From: a virus
DNA length: 55,641 nucleotides
IMG/VR virus record: IMGVR_UViG_3300020478_000010
Coordinates: 1 to 55,641 of that record
Strand: one strand, 5' to 3'
Part shown: positions 45,211 through 53,860 of the stretch, piece after piece
Numbering within the stretch: position 1 is the stretch's first letter
How the letters are laid out: each line of letters begins with the position of its first letter
Notes under the pieces: generated by a model
Databases searched by the model: none
What the model saw: the letters and a program-made list of their open reading frames with translations, nothing else
Told to the model about the DNA's origin: nothing
Made by a program: the position numbers and the translations under genes

Positions 45211-47315
45211 TGTGCTCCGCCAAGTAACTGTTCTAATCCTTGTGCAGCTTGTGGTTCAGCTTGTGTCTTCGGTGCACTAAATCCTTGTTCACCCGGAGCA
45301 GGAGCTTGTCCAACACCTATGTTGCCTCCACCACCACCAGATGGGTCAGCAGCATTTATACCTTGTGCCCCACCTTGTTCGCCACCATCATCATCTTTAA
45401 CACCACCTGCAGCTTTAATTATTTCTGCTTGTACAAAAGCTTCACGTTCGTCATTAATTAATTTTTCTGAATCAAGGTCCATAGCTGCACCTAATTCTCT
45501 TAATATAACTGGTATTTTTAAATAGGGTGCTACAGCAGGGTTGTTACCAATTTGTAATAGTTGTAGTAGTCTTTGACTTCTAACTTCATTCTTCATTAAA
45601 CTTTCTGTACCACGGGCTTTAACTTCTAAATCACCACGTGCTTCAGGGTCAAAATCAAACTGCATATTAAATGCAAATAATGCTTCTCCTAAAGGTTGTA
45701 ATAAATAATCATCTAAATTTTTTACTACACTTTTTATAGATAACTGTGCCGCACCCATCAACATACTTATACCAGCTGCTGTTCTTCCTGTACCTGCTAC
45801 GCCTGTTTGTCCATGTGAGTAAGATGGTATGCCTGTAGCATCATCCGCTAACACACGTGCTTTGTCAAACATCATCATATTCTCTTGGCTGACGTTGGGG
45901 TATTTAGTTCCGAACAGAGCTTGACCGGGTGCTCCACCTTGTCTTCTAAATACTTTGCCGGGATATACCTGTAAGTCTTGTCCCGGAACTAAATTAGTTT
46001 CATCTATTTCAAACACTAGGTTACCTGATAATACAGCATTATCAACAGCCATTCTCATAAAGCCATTCATAAGTGTTTGTGAGTCTGTCATATTTTCAGC
46101 AAGTCCTACACCAAAAAATGAATATGGATTTGTTTCATAAGGTGTAGCAAAGTAAGGTATTCTTTTTGGGCTAAAAGGATTTATAACCATGCGTAGTATT
46201 TGATTGTTACATACCCAAATATTTACTTGTAGTGTGTCAACATCTTGTAGTTCGTTTGGTACATCAAGTCCAGCTTCTTCTGCTAAACTTTTATCTATGT
46301 TGCCCCAAAACTCTAATATTTCAAATCTGTCAACATCATACTGTGTTTCATTATCTCGTAAGTCTGTTTCCCACCATTTACGAGTATAATTATATCCCAT
46401 TTCAATACACTCATTAATTGCATCTGTATTAAAATAAGGTCGTCTTTTTAAATTACGTAATTCAGAATGGCTCATCTTATGTCGCTGTATAACATACTCA
46501 ACCTCTGACATATTATTTGCATCATAGTCAGGATAAAAATTCCATATTGAAACAGCTTCAACTTTAGGAACTGTTTTACTTTCAGGACTATACGTGCCTT
46601 CTTCGTCCCAATTAGCCAATTCTTTATCAAAAGCAAAAGGTCCCTTTAATATTCCTGTACCAAAAAGAGCCATTTCAAATGCTACATTACGTAAATGTTT
46701 AGACGCACTTGATTCTTCTAGTTGGTCAAGTATCTTTTTTTCCATTCTTTTAGCTGCTTTTTGTGCAGGATAAAAAGTTTGGGATGTTGGTGTTTTACCA
46801 ACTCCCATATTTAATTTTTCATTAATTGGTTCTAGGTCATCAGTAAATGCCCCTAAATTTTTTTCCTTATCCAATGTTTCTTTAGTTGCTCCCGGAGCTA
46901 AATCTTTTCCGTCCCCCGGAAACCCATAAACATTTTTTAATTCTTCCATAGCATTTTCAGGGTCTTTAGGGTCAAAATGTACAGCTTCTGTAACACCATC
47001 AGGTATCCTTGTCGGGTCGACTCCTAGAGGAAATCGTTGTCCTGCAAACAATACGTCAATTATCTGTCCGTACGCTGCAAGAACTTTTGTTTTAGTTATC
47101 TTAATAAATACTTTAGACCTTTCAGTTTCAGTAAACTGCATGTCTGTGCTGTAAAGACCTCTATATTGTCTATAAGCATTTAGCCAACGCTCTTCATCAT
47201 ATCGTCTTGAATCTTCAGCTGAATCAAATTTTTCTTTTACGTAAGCTGCTAATTCTTCTTTTGGAGACTTTGGTTCAAACACCATAGCTTCAATATTTTC
47301 ATCTTCTTCTGCCAT
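45207..47315 (-). CDS. Portal protein
   Basis: A 702-aa protein, the expected size for a podovirus portal. Recognised stretches: YDEERWLNAYRQYRGLYS near the start, KVFIKITKTKVLAAYGQIIDVLF, FNPF/PFSPKRIPYFATPYE-like core, and TGRTAAGISMLMGAAQLSIK near residue 510. The last 80 residues are Gly/Gln/Pro-rich and disordered. It forms the ring through which DNA enters, working with the terminase encoded just upstream. Confidence 0.92.
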   Translation of the reverse strand: MAEEDENIEAMVFEPKSPKEELAAYVKEKFDSAEDSRRYDEERWLNAYRQYRGLYSTDMQFTETERSKVFIKITKTKVLAAYGQIIDVLFAGQRFPLGVDPTRIPDGVTEAVHFDPKDPENAMEELKNVYGFPGDGKDLAPGATKETLDKEKNLGAFTDDLEPINEKLNMGVGKTPTSQTFYPAQKAAKRMEKKILDQLEESSASKHLRNVAFEMALFGTGILKGPFAFDKELANWDEEGTYSPESKTVPKVEAVSIWNFYPDYDANNMSEVEYVIQRHKMSHSELRNLKRRPYFNTDAINECIEMGYNYTRKWWETDLRDNETQYDVDRFEILEFWGNIDKSLAEEAGLDVPNELQDVDTLQVNIWVCNNQILRMVINPFSPKRIPYFATPYETNPYSFFGVGLAENMTDSQTLMNGFMRMAVDNAVLSGNLVFEIDETNLVPGQDLQVYPGKVFRRQGGAPGQALFGTKYPNVSQENMMMFDKARVLADDATGIPSYSHGQTGVAGTGRTAAGISMLMGAAQLSIKSVVKNLDDYLLQPLGEALFAFNMQFDFDPEARGDLEVKARGTESLMKNEVRSQRLLQLLQIGNNPAVAPYLKIPVILRELGAAMDLDSEKLINDEREAFVQAEIIKAAGGVKDDDGGEQGGAQGINAADPSGGGGGNIGVGQAPAPGEQGFSAPKTQAEPQAAQGLEQLLGGAQ

Positions 47316-47317
47316 AA

Positions 47318-48919
47318 TTAATATCCAAATATGTTATCTGCAGGTTGCCATTTTTGCATTGTTTTCTCAGGGTTGTAATCAAATATTGATTGTGACCTTG
47401 GTCTTGACATAACTCCATAACGTAAAGAGTCGTATAAATGGTCTTCTGCTTTTGTATCAACATCCTCTTTGTTTGTTTTATCAAGAGGTAATGTTGGTAG
47501 TTGTGCAATTAAATTAGTGCACGAACTAAATATTACGAGACCTGCTTCTTCTGTCTCTTCATCTACTTGCAGGCGTCTATGTATTTCGTTTTTACCTGCA
47601 ACACGTGACCCTCTGCTTCTGTCAGAAGGTCGCCATCGACAACCAGTAGCAATCATCTGTTCTGCTAATGATGGTCCTGTGTCCCCTCGTTTATGCCAAC
47701 AAGAGCTATCCAATACACCATAGCTAATCTGCCCATCATCTATTTCGTTTTCCAAGACAAGATACGCCAAATCTTTTGCAGTATATTTAGACACGTACAA
47801 CTCACGGTATACAATAAGCTGCTCATTAGCCGGATTAACTGCAAACCATAATACTCCACTGTACGAAGAATAACCGTAATCGCATGAACGAAACCTTCTC
47901 CAACTAGCTGGAATTGAATAATCATCCACCACATGGAATTTCCTATTAAACTCAGCAAACGCTGCACCTTCTGCAACATCCCAACTCCCTTCTAATAACT
48001 GTTTACGTTGCGTCTCTGGTAAAGAGAGCAACATGGCTTCATAATCCCCTGCGTTATACAAGTATGGATTATCAAGTAGTTTTGCCGGTATGAACCTTCT
48101 TTTAAAAAGGGGCATTCCTGCTCTGCTATGGGCTTTTGGGTATCTAAGTGTTTCACCCGTTGAAATATCTGTTGCCCAAAATGCTTTATTAGGTACAGAG
48201 GGGTCAATAAACATTTTTTTAACCCAACTGTGTCCCGGACCTCCGGGGTTTGTTGTGCCTCGCATGTAGACTGGTAATGAGGCATCTGCTGTTCTAAGAC
48301 GTGAACGTAAATAATCCCAAGCATAAGGTGTCGGATACTGTGTTAATTCATCAAAACCAATATATGTAAAAGCCTGACCTTGATAACGTAAAACATCTTT
48401 TTCTTGCTCCAAATAAGTCATCCATACACGTGCTCCCGAAGGGAACGTCCACTGACTTTTTCGTTCTTGCCATTTAGCACCCGGAAAAGCCCTTGGATAT
48501 ATTTCTTGAGATTTATGTATAATCTCTCTTAGTTCATCATTTGTACGTCTGAGTATCAATGCATTCGTTGCACCGTTACCACAATAACGTAAAGGGTCAA
48601 TAATTAAACTATAAGTCTTGCCCCCTCCAGCTGCCCCACCATATAATACTTCTCTTTCAGGCGCAGCTAAAAATTCTGTTTGTGGACCGGGATTAGGTTT
48701 AAATAATATTTCCTGTTCCGGTTGCTCACTTGTTGATGTAGCATCTGGTTTAAAATATGCTTCATCCTGAATTATATCATCTTTTGTTAGATTTTGCAAC
48801 TGTCGTTGCGTATGACGCAACTTCATTTTAGCAGACCTAACTTTTGTTCCTCGTGTGCTTTTAGGCTTCGACGCTGCTTTCAGCTTCGTACGAGGTGGTA
48901 TAGCGTTTTCGTTGACCAT
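47318..48919 (-). CDS. terL: Terminase large subunit
   Basis: A 533-aa packaging motor. The ATPase domain has Walker A (YGGAAGGGKTYS, residues 93-104) and Walker B (YIGFDELTQYP). The nuclease domain shows its acidic triad in CDYGYSSYSG, GVLDSSCWHKRGD and AEDHLYDSLRYG. The first 70 residues are basic and disordered. The start lies within the end of the upstream HTH gene (59-base overlap), preceded by a GAAGAAGAG purine tract. Confidence 0.96.
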   Translation of the reverse strand: MVNENAIPPRTKLKAASKPKSTRGTKVRSAKMKLRHTQRQLQNLTKDDIIQDEAYFKPDATSTSEQPEQEILFKPNPGPQTEFLAAPEREVLYGGAAGGGKTYSLIIDPLRYCGNGATNALILRRTNDELREIIHKSQEIYPRAFPGAKWQERKSQWTFPSGARVWMTYLEQEKDVLRYQGQAFTYIGFDELTQYPTPYAWDYLRSRLRTADASLPVYMRGTTNPGGPGHSWVKKMFIDPSVPNKAFWATDISTGETLRYPKAHSRAGMPLFKRRFIPAKLLDNPYLYNAGDYEAMLLSLPETQRKQLLEGSWDVAEGAAFAEFNRKFHVVDDYSIPASWRRFRSCDYGYSSYSGVLWFAVNPANEQLIVYRELYVSKYTAKDLAYLVLENEIDDGQISYGVLDSSCWHKRGDTGPSLAEQMIATGCRWRPSDRSRGSRVAGKNEIHRRLQVDEETEEAGLVIFSSCTNLIAQLPTLPLDKTNKEDVDTKAEDHLYDSLRYGVMSRPRSQSIFDYNPEKTMQKWQPADNIFGY

Positions 48920-49163
48920 CTCTTCTTCTGTTGGCTCTGTCTTTCTTTATACGTTTCCACAGACCCATAGAAGTAATCTTTCTTCCTGTATAATCTGTCA
49001 ACCATCTAGCTACTTCTTTGTAAGATGATTGTTTTAGATATTGTTCTGCCTGTTCCAGAGCGTCCAACTGCTCTTCAATAGGTTCTAAAACATAACTATT
49101 CTTGTCAGACTGCCTGTATCCCCAAGGAACAGTAGGTCCTTTTAAACTATTGTAGTGGTTCAT
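48861..49163 (-). CDS. Small HTH protein between terminase genes
   Basis: A 100-aa protein. I chose ATG 49163 (MNHYNSLKGPTVPWGYR), preceded by AAGAAGA, over a longer start. Residues about 45-75 (SYKEVARWLTDYTGRKITSM, then GLWKRIKKDR) form a helix-turn-helix with a basic tail. It may bind the packaging site together with the small terminase. It overlaps both neighbours. Confidence 0.7.
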   Translation of the reverse strand: MNHYNSLKGPTVPWGYRQSDKNSYVLEPIEEQLDALEQAEQYLKQSSYKEVARWLTDYTGRKITSMGLWKRIKKDRANRRRDGQRKRYTTSYEAESSVEA

Positions 49164-49566
49164 CTTCTTCTTTTTTTGCAGGTAAAACAAATAAACCAAC
49201 TGGCTTGTTTGTTTCTACATTTATCTTTTCTACCTTAGAAAGACCAACTCTGTCAAGGATTTGTTGTGATGCAAGTAATTTTTCTCTAGTTCCAATCTCT
49301 GTTGGGTCATCTAAAACACCTACCATTGACATTACAGCTTTAGGAGCATGTGCTGCCATTTCCAGTTCAGCACGTTCAATAATCTCCTGTCGTAATGATT
49401 GAATAATATGATGTGGATTAGTGTTTTCTGAATAACCTGCAAGACGCATGGCTTTAGCATAATTACCTTTTGCTTCTCCAAATAGATTGTTTAAAAAGTT
49501 TTGTTGTAATTCTGTTAATTCTTTACGCACGTTTATTCTTCTTTCTTGCTGTTTTAGTTCTGGCAA
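49147..49566 (-). CDS. terS: Terminase small subunit
   Basis: A 139-aa protein with LTELQQNFLNNLFGEAKG, then NYAKAMRLAGYS, the DNA-binding helix pattern of small terminases, and a helical middle for ring formation. It lies two genes before terL. It recognises phage DNA for packaging. Confidence 0.82.
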   Translation of the reverse strand: MPELKQQERRINVRKELTELQQNFLNNLFGEAKGNYAKAMRLAGYSENTNPHHIIQSLRQEIIERAELEMAAHAPKAVMSMVGVLDDPTEIGTREKLLASQQILDRVGLSKVEKINVETNKPVGLFVLPAKKEEDEPLQ

Positions 49567-49777
49567 AAGAACGATTATTACTCTTTGATTTTACAGACAA
49601 TTTTTTATTATTCATAGGATTGCCTGTTGTATGATGTACGTCTTTGCCATCACCTTTAGTTACCACTCCCCGTTTAGCCATAATAGCTCTAGCTTTATTA
49701 CGTGATGCCCTTCTCTTTACTTGTGTAGGACGTTTGTGATATCGGTCATATTCTTTTCTGTAATTACGTTTAGTCAT
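49523..49777 (-). CDS. Small HNH-like basic protein
   Basis: An 84-aa basic protein. GDGKDVHHTTGNPMNNKK, followed by SKSNNRSF, is a pattern of short HNH-like proteins (DVHH, then N and N/R) that often lie beside terminase genes and can aid DNA cutting at packaging. The catalytic H pair is present. The gene overlaps terS by 44 bases. Confidence 0.7.
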   Translation of the reverse strand: MTKRNYRKEYDRYHKRPTQVKRRASRNKARAIMAKRGVVTKGDGKDVHHTTGNPMNNKKLSVKSKSNNRSFARTKTARKKNKRA

Positions 49778-50049
49778 TTCTTTTTTCGTACTTGTTTACG
49801 CTTGCGTCCAGAGGGTGATACGGACCATTTAATACTGGTGGGTTTTCCTCCGGGATTTCCAGCTTTTCGTTTCTTACGGACGGCTGCAGATTTTTGTCCT
49901 TTGGACATCTTGTCCGCAACTGCTTTCGGACGACACGCTGGATATTTTCTTTTTGATTTACCAGCCGATTTACGCCCACATGGTTTCCCTGTTGCTACGT
50001 CTCGCCAATCTTCTTTGAACCATTTTCGTAGTCCACCTTTGTATGCCAT
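49774..50049 (-). CDS. Small Lys/Arg-rich protein
   Basis: A 91-aa very basic protein (GGLRKWFKEDWRDVATGK, CGRKSAGKSKRKYPACRPK, MSKGQKSAAVRKKRKAG). Proteins of this design are common near terminase genes in marine phages, in my recollection. A DNA-condensing or virion-associated role is likely but unproven. Confidence 0.68.
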   Translation of the reverse strand: MAYKGGLRKWFKEDWRDVATGKPCGRKSAGKSKRKYPACRPKAVADKMSKGQKSAAVRKKRKAGNPGGKPTSIKWSVSPSGRKRKQVRKKK

Positions 50050-50055
50050 TTATGC

Positions 50056-50361
50056 TCACTTTCTAAATTGGTCTTTTATACTTTTAATTACACTTTTTAA
50101 ATCAAAAGGTTTTTCATTTGGTCTGTACGGACATTGATATTCTCTTGGGCATTCTCCTGCATCATAAGGTACATACTCTCTGTACTGTGTATGATTTGCT
50201 CCAACGAATATACAGATTCTAGTATCTCCTTCTAGCAAATGGCTTGCCAATCGGCAAGTTGTCATTTTACTTTCTTCGCCTCTTGCTTTATTTACTCCTG
50301 CAAAAATATAACATATAAAAGCAAGAGCAAGCAATGTTAAATAGAAAGACTTATTATCCAT
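50056..50361 (-). CDS. Small exported or membrane-anchored protein
   Basis: A 101-aa protein. The N terminus has one hydrophobic helix (FYLTLLALAFICYIFAG) that could be a signal anchor. The rest has several cysteines (TTCRLASHLL, RICIFVG, CPREYQCPYRP) that may form disulphides in the periplasm. I prefer ATG 50361, with AGGGTGG upstream, over GTG 50370. Confidence 0.65.
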   Translation of the reverse strand: MDNKSFYLTLLALAFICYIFAGVNKARGEESKMTTCRLASHLLEGDTRICIFVGANHTQYREYVPYDAGECPREYQCPYRPNEKPFDLKSVIKSIKDQFRK

Positions 50362-50816
50362 ATCATCCACCCTATTGCACTAGCCCCTATTAAACAGGCT
50401 ATACCAATAATGGTGTAATCTCGTATCTGTCTACTTTTTTCTTGTCTAGCATATACGGCTTCCCTTCTAGCTTTTCGTATACGCCCTTCTTCCCGTATCA
50501 GGTCGTCCCATGCCTGAACGCCATAATGTGCAATTAGAAAATTTTTTAATTCTTCTCTTTGTTTAGCAAGTTTCTTTTTACTAGCAAAACTTTCTATTGC
50601 AACTTGTTCAATCGAACCATTAAACAGCTTATCTAAAGTTGATGGATTGTTAGAAGTCCTGTGTATATTATCAACATCACTAACTGCTGACATCCAACGA
50701 CCCAGTTCACCTGACAAATCTTCAATCTCTTTGCCTAAATATATGGCTTTTTTTATGCCGTTATAAGCAGCTGTTGCCCCACTGACAGCAGCTGACAAAG
50801 TTATTGGGTCTAACAT
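50337..50816 (-). CDS. Membrane-associated helical protein
   Basis: A 159-aa protein. The start is ATG 50816 (MLDPITLSAAVSGATAAYNG). An Ala/Gly-rich N terminus is followed by a long basic helix and a C-terminal transmembrane segment (TIIGIACLIGASAIGWMIWI). I recall this design in other marine phages, without a known function; it may be a minor virion or lysis protein. Confidence 0.66.
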   Translation of the reverse strand: MLDPITLSAAVSGATAAYNGIKKAIYLGKEIEDLSGELGRWMSAVSDVDNIHRTSNNPSTLDKLFNGSIEQVAIESFASKKKLAKQREELKNFLIAHYGVQAWDDLIREEGRIRKARREAVYARQEKSRQIRDYTIIGIACLIGASAIGWMIWIISLSI

Positions 50817-50823
50817 ATTTTTA

Positions 50824-51006
50824 TTATTTATCTCTAGGTAAACAAACTGCAACTATTTTATGTTTTGTCTTGCCGTCGTTGCTAGGGACAAGAGGCTGGT
50901 TATTTATCCTTTCTGCAAAATATTTACAATCGTTAACATTTGCAAATGCTTGAGTGTTGTTTTGAATTACTGTGCCAATGTAAACATATAGCACAAATTC
51001 AATCAT
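50824..51006 (-). CDS. Small secreted-like protein
   Basis: A 60-aa protein. It has a weakly hydrophobic N terminus (IEFVLYVYIGTVI) and two cysteines in NDCKYFAERI and VAVCLPRDK. It overlaps the upstream gene through ATGA. Function unknown. Confidence 0.58.
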   Translation of the reverse strand: MIEFVLYVYIGTVIQNNTQAFANVNDCKYFAERINNQPLVPSNDGKTKHKIVAVCLPRDK

Positions 51007-51179
51007 GACGAACGCCAGCCACCACCCATTGCTTTATATCGTTTTGCAGCAAAAGCATTTGCGTAAGCCGAAGGATATACCTTAAACTTACGCTTTGCTT
51101 CAGCTTTTGCTTTTGACCATAAAGCTGGCTTAGTAGGTTTTGGCTTAGACGAAGATTTTTTCTTCTTCTTTGCTGCCAT
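51003..51179 (-). CDS. Tiny Lys-rich protein (58 aa)
   Basis: A frame from ATG 51179 to TGA 51003 fills the gap between two genes with overlaps at both ends. The peptide starts MAAKKKKKSSSKPKPTKP and continues LWSKAKAEAKRKFKVYPSAY, ending GGGWRSS. The VYPSAYAN and GGGWR segments recall a small basic protein type I have seen in many phages. Translational overlap supports it. Confidence 0.72.
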   Translation of the reverse strand: MAAKKKKKSSSKPKPTKPALWSKAKAEAKRKFKVYPSAYANAFAAKRYKAMGGGWRSS

Positions 51180-51367
51180 TACACTTTAACCAATTTATAG
51201 CCTTTAGCTTTAGCCATTGACCTAATCTGTGCCAATGTCATTGCTTTTTTAGAACCGCCTCTAGCCATTCCTTTTGACTTCATTCCGCCTCTAGCATAGC
51301 CTTTGGATTTCATTTTTGCTCCACCTCTTGCCATACCTTTAGCTTTTTTCTTACCATGCATTGCCAT
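51179..51367 (-). CDS. Tiny KGMARGG-repeat protein (62 aa)
   Basis: The start is at ATG 51367 (MAMHGKKKAKGMARGG), preceded by AAGGAG, rather than a longer in-frame start. It contains about three tandem copies of a K-(S)KG-M/Y-ARGG unit, then a helical tail (MTLAQIRSMAKAKGYK). It is strongly basic and likely to bind nucleic acid; it may be a virion-internal protein. Confidence 0.72.
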   Translation of the reverse strand: MAMHGKKKAKGMARGGAKMKSKGYARGGMKSKGMARGGSKKAMTLAQIRSMAKAKGYKLVKV

Positions 51368-51368
51368 A

Positions 51369-52034
51369 TTATTTCTCCTTAGCATATAAATTGTTAAATA
51401 CTCTAGCAGTGTCCTCAACATAGTTGGGGTCTTGCTTTGAGTGATGAGTCCATTGACTCGGTACAAAATCAGGTGGACCTTCACCTGTTACAAACCATGC
51501 AGGATTTGTCACCCTTACACGATTATTCGGTAACGCTACTATGTTACCTGTCCATTTTCCTGCATCCATTAATTCTAACACATGACTCTGTTTGTGTTGT
51601 GCAGGGTCATCAGCTACTTCAGTATCCGTATAGTCAATAGTAAAATAATACTTTGCCGGATAAAACTGGTTATCTATTTTTGCCTGCCAAGGACAAGGCG
51701 TTGCTCTATTCAATACAAAAACCGAATGATGGTGCGATTGGCAATCCCAAGGCTGAGCCAAATATGTAGGCAAAGGTTCTGCCCATTCATCATATGGTGT
51801 ATCTCCTACAAGGGCAGTTAGTGGCATTCTCGCCCACATAGCACCCCCGTGTACATTCTCTTCTTCATCGCAACCTGTAAACAATATCTGAAAACTTAAT
51901 GTTTTCATTGGTAAGGTTGTTACTGCTACAGCCATACCATGTAAAAACTCGCCATGGTATCGCTGAAAATTGGTCGTATATTCTCTACGAACCCATACCT
52001 TAAAATAAGGTATGTTACTTGTTATATAGTTCAT
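51369..52034 (-). CDS. Hypothetical protein with many aromatic and His residues
   Basis: A 221-aa folded protein, unlike its small basic neighbours. Notable parts are LFTGCDEEENVHGGAMWARM, QPWDCQSHHHSVFVLN and YYFTIDYTDTEVADDPAQHK. The HHH and scattered acidic residues could bind metal, but the set matches no enzyme I know. No family assigned. Confidence 0.68.
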   Translation of the reverse strand: MNYITSNIPYFKVWVRREYTTNFQRYHGEFLHGMAVAVTTLPMKTLSFQILFTGCDEEENVHGGAMWARMPLTALVGDTPYDEWAEPLPTYLAQPWDCQSHHHSVFVLNRATPCPWQAKIDNQFYPAKYYFTIDYTDTEVADDPAQHKQSHVLELMDAGKWTGNIVALPNNRVRVTNPAWFVTGEGPPDFVPSQWTHHSKQDPNYVEDTARVFNNLYAKEK

Positions 52035-52331
52035 TTATTTCTTCTTACGTTTAGTTATCCGTTTTTGTTGTTCAATAAATGCTCTATAAATGCGAGCTGC
52101 ACCAGTTTTGCCAGCAACTCTCGCTCTTTGTTCCATTGCAATAGCAGCCTGCGTTTTATGAGCATGGCTCCTATTTGACCTTTTAATTTTAGCTACTGAT
52201 GCTTTAGCGTCAGCGGCTGTAGTAAATTTTAATCCCCTAATTGTACCTTTAGGGTTTTCATCAGTATATAGGTCGCTATGTTTCTTTGACCTTGCGGGCT
52301 GCCCCTTTTTCCTTGGTATTCGACGAGCCAC
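52035..52331 (-). CDS. Basic phage protein (KGTIRGLKF family)
   Basis: A 98-aa protein: KKHSDLYTDENPKGTIRGL, then ADAKASVAKIKRSNRSHAHK, and IAMEQRARVAGKTGAARIYR. This series is well conserved among many phages as far as I recall, but has no proven function. It starts one base from the upstream stop. Confidence 0.72.
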   Translation of the reverse strand: MARRIPRKKGQPARSKKHSDLYTDENPKGTIRGLKFTTAADAKASVAKIKRSNRSHAHKTQAAIAMEQRARVAGKTGAARIYRAFIEQQKRITKRKKK

Positions 52332-52684
52332 TATTTATTTCTTTGGGCTGCCATAGATTTTTCAATAGCTTTCTGTCTAACTTTTTCATAGCCTGACATT
52401 TTGCCATCTTTATTTAAATCACCTAATTGTCCTCCTTTTTTTAATCTAGGCACATTAGTCTTTAATTCCATAACATGTGGTGTTTTCTTTTTTGCAACTT
52501 TTTTCTTTTTCTTTTTAGGTAAAGTTGTTTTACCACGTTTGTTTTTCAAATCTCTATCTGATTGTGCACTTAACAAATATTCATCTAAACTCATATAATC
52601 ATCTCTTCCTAGATTAAAATAGTTTTCTCGTTTCATTTGTTCAACGTCAACAACCTCTGGTTTAATATCGCTATCTTCAGCCAT
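52331..52684 (-). CDS. Lys-rich protein with EF-hand-like segment
   Basis: A 117-aa protein. The N-terminal part is acidic, the middle is a lysine run (KKKKKKVAKKK), and the C terminus has DLNKDGKMSGYEKVR, which has the D-x-N-x-D-G pattern of a dockerin or EF-hand calcium loop. It overlaps the lysozyme stop by eight bases. Confidence 0.68.
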   Translation of the reverse strand: MAEDSDIKPEVVDVEQMKRENYFNLGRDDYMSLDEYLLSAQSDRDLKNKRGKTTLPKKKKKKVAKKKTPHVMELKTNVPRLKKGGQLGDLNKDGKMSGYEKVRQKAIEKSMAAQRNK

Positions 52685-53135
52685 GTAATGGTACTCCCTT
52701 CATTCTATGAATTAGTCTATCTGCTCTATTGGTTACTTGTTTGTACCATCTAGAATCCTGCATTTGATTTCCGGCTTCAATCCACTCGCCATCTCTAACA
52801 GCCTGTATCATTTTTTTAAATTTGGAAAATCTTGGATAACCGAGATTGAACATCATATTTGCCATGATTAATCTTACTTGCTCAGGCATAGCCTCCCAGT
52901 CATCAAATATCTTTTTACAATCCGTTATAGTCGTTCGTATATCCTGCTCAAAACATTCAAGCACCCGTTCTTTGCTAACGGCTGTTCCAATAGGTTTGTT
53001 ATACTCCGGGTCAGTGCCTTTGACCAAGTGCCCGATACCAAAAGTGGGTAAACCAAGATGGTCCAAATACGTTTCATATTTACATCCCTCATCAATCTCA
53101 AGTTCTTTTTGCAGTCGTTCAACAAAATATTCCAT
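52677..53135 (-). CDS. Endolysin, T4-type lysozyme (GH24)
   Basis: A 152-aa muramidase. The catalytic set E16, D25 and T31 (DEGCKYETYLDHLGLPTFGI) has the same spacing as in T4 lysozyme (E-8-D-5-T), followed by GIGHLV. MANMMFNLGYPRFSKFKKM and SRWYKQVTNRADRLIHRM are the conserved C-terminal parts. There is no signal peptide, so a holin is needed; candidates lie just upstream. Confidence 0.94.
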   Translation of the reverse strand: MEYFVERLQKELEIDEGCKYETYLDHLGLPTFGIGHLVKGTDPEYNKPIGTAVSKERVLECFEQDIRTTITDCKKIFDDWEAMPEQVRLIMANMMFNLGYPRFSKFKKMIQAVRDGEWIEAGNQMQDSRWYKQVTNRADRLIHRMKGVPLHG

Positions 53136-53149
53136 TATTTAAATAATCC

Positions 53150-53392
53150 TCACTTTTTATTATGTAATTGAAATAAAGATTCTATTTTTTTCTCTGTTTC
53201 CTTTACAGCACTTTCAGTTCTTACAGAACTTACAAAGTTGTTTTGTATTTTTTCATTTGCACTTTTACAGTCTTCTTCTAACTTATCTACATCTTTTCTT
53301 AACGTGGTTACTTCAGTGTGTAATTTAACAGCTACAACTAAAGCCCCTAAGAAAAAAACTAATTGTTCCCAATACTGTAGTATCCCTTCCAT
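53150..53392 (-). CDS. Membrane protein with coiled coil (spanin/holin candidate)
   Basis: An 80-aa protein. One N-terminal membrane helix (LVFFLGALVVAVKL) is followed by a long coiled coil. It lies directly before the lysozyme, in the lysis cluster. The shape fits an inner-membrane spanin, but no outer lipoprotein partner is seen. Confidence 0.7.
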   Translation of the reverse strand: MEGILQYWEQLVFFLGALVVAVKLHTEVTTLRKDVDKLEEDCKSANEKIQNNFVSSVRTESAVKETEKKIESLFQLHNKK

Positions 53393-53399
53393 ATAATCA

Positions 53400-53570
53400 T
53401 CAATGTATCTTTTCTTTTTTAATTTTTTTAATAAGCTTATAATAAGCTTCTGTTATGTGTTTTAAATCGTCTTTTAATAGTAGTATCATCTGTTGTGCAG
53501 CTAAAAGTTCTCTACGTAAGGCTTCCTCAAAAGTATCTTCGTGATTATCCCATCCGTTACCTTTAAGCAT
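53400..53570 (-). CDS. Tiny helical protein in the lysis cluster (56 aa)
   Basis: A frame from ATG 53570 (TAATG overlap with the upstream stop) to TGA 53400. The peptide starts MLKGNGWDNHEDTFEEALRR and ends in a Lys-rich tail, all helix-forming and without a membrane segment. The clean overlap and lack of any other gene in this 180-base gap support it. Confidence 0.65.
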   Translation of the reverse strand: MLKGNGWDNHEDTFEEALRRELLAAQQMILLLKDDLKHITEAYYKLIKKIKKEKIH

Positions 53571-53860
53571 TATTTCTTTCCACTCAAGGCACTAAAACCA
53601 AAATAAGCCCCTAATAGTCCACACATTGAAAGATACTGGGTCATTAAAATGCTTTCTGCCTCTGCCATTCTGGTAGGGTCGTAAATTGTAGCAACAGTAG
53701 TGAAAAGCATCATAGCCAATAAAATCCAAGCCATCCTCCGTTTGTTTGTTTGATAAGTCAACTTATCAGGTACTAAGTCAGTGCTGGACTTATCTGTATT
53801 TATATACTGCAAATCATTATTGCAAGTACACTTTTTATTTTCGCCACACTTGCAGGTCAT
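53570..53860 (-). CDS. Two-helix membrane protein with Cys-rich N terminus (holin candidate)
   Basis: A 96-aa protein. The N terminus holds five cysteines within 14 residues (TCKCGENKKCTC), followed by a linker and two transmembrane helices (AWILLAMMLFTTVATIY and YLSMCGLLGAYFGFSAL). Size and place before the lysozyme fit a holin. The cysteine cluster is unusual for one and might bind metal. Confidence 0.68.
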   Translation of the reverse strand: MTCKCGENKKCTCNNDLQYINTDKSSTDLVPDKLTYQTNKRRMAWILLAMMLFTTVATIYDPTRMAEAESILMTQYLSMCGLLGAYFGFSALSGKK

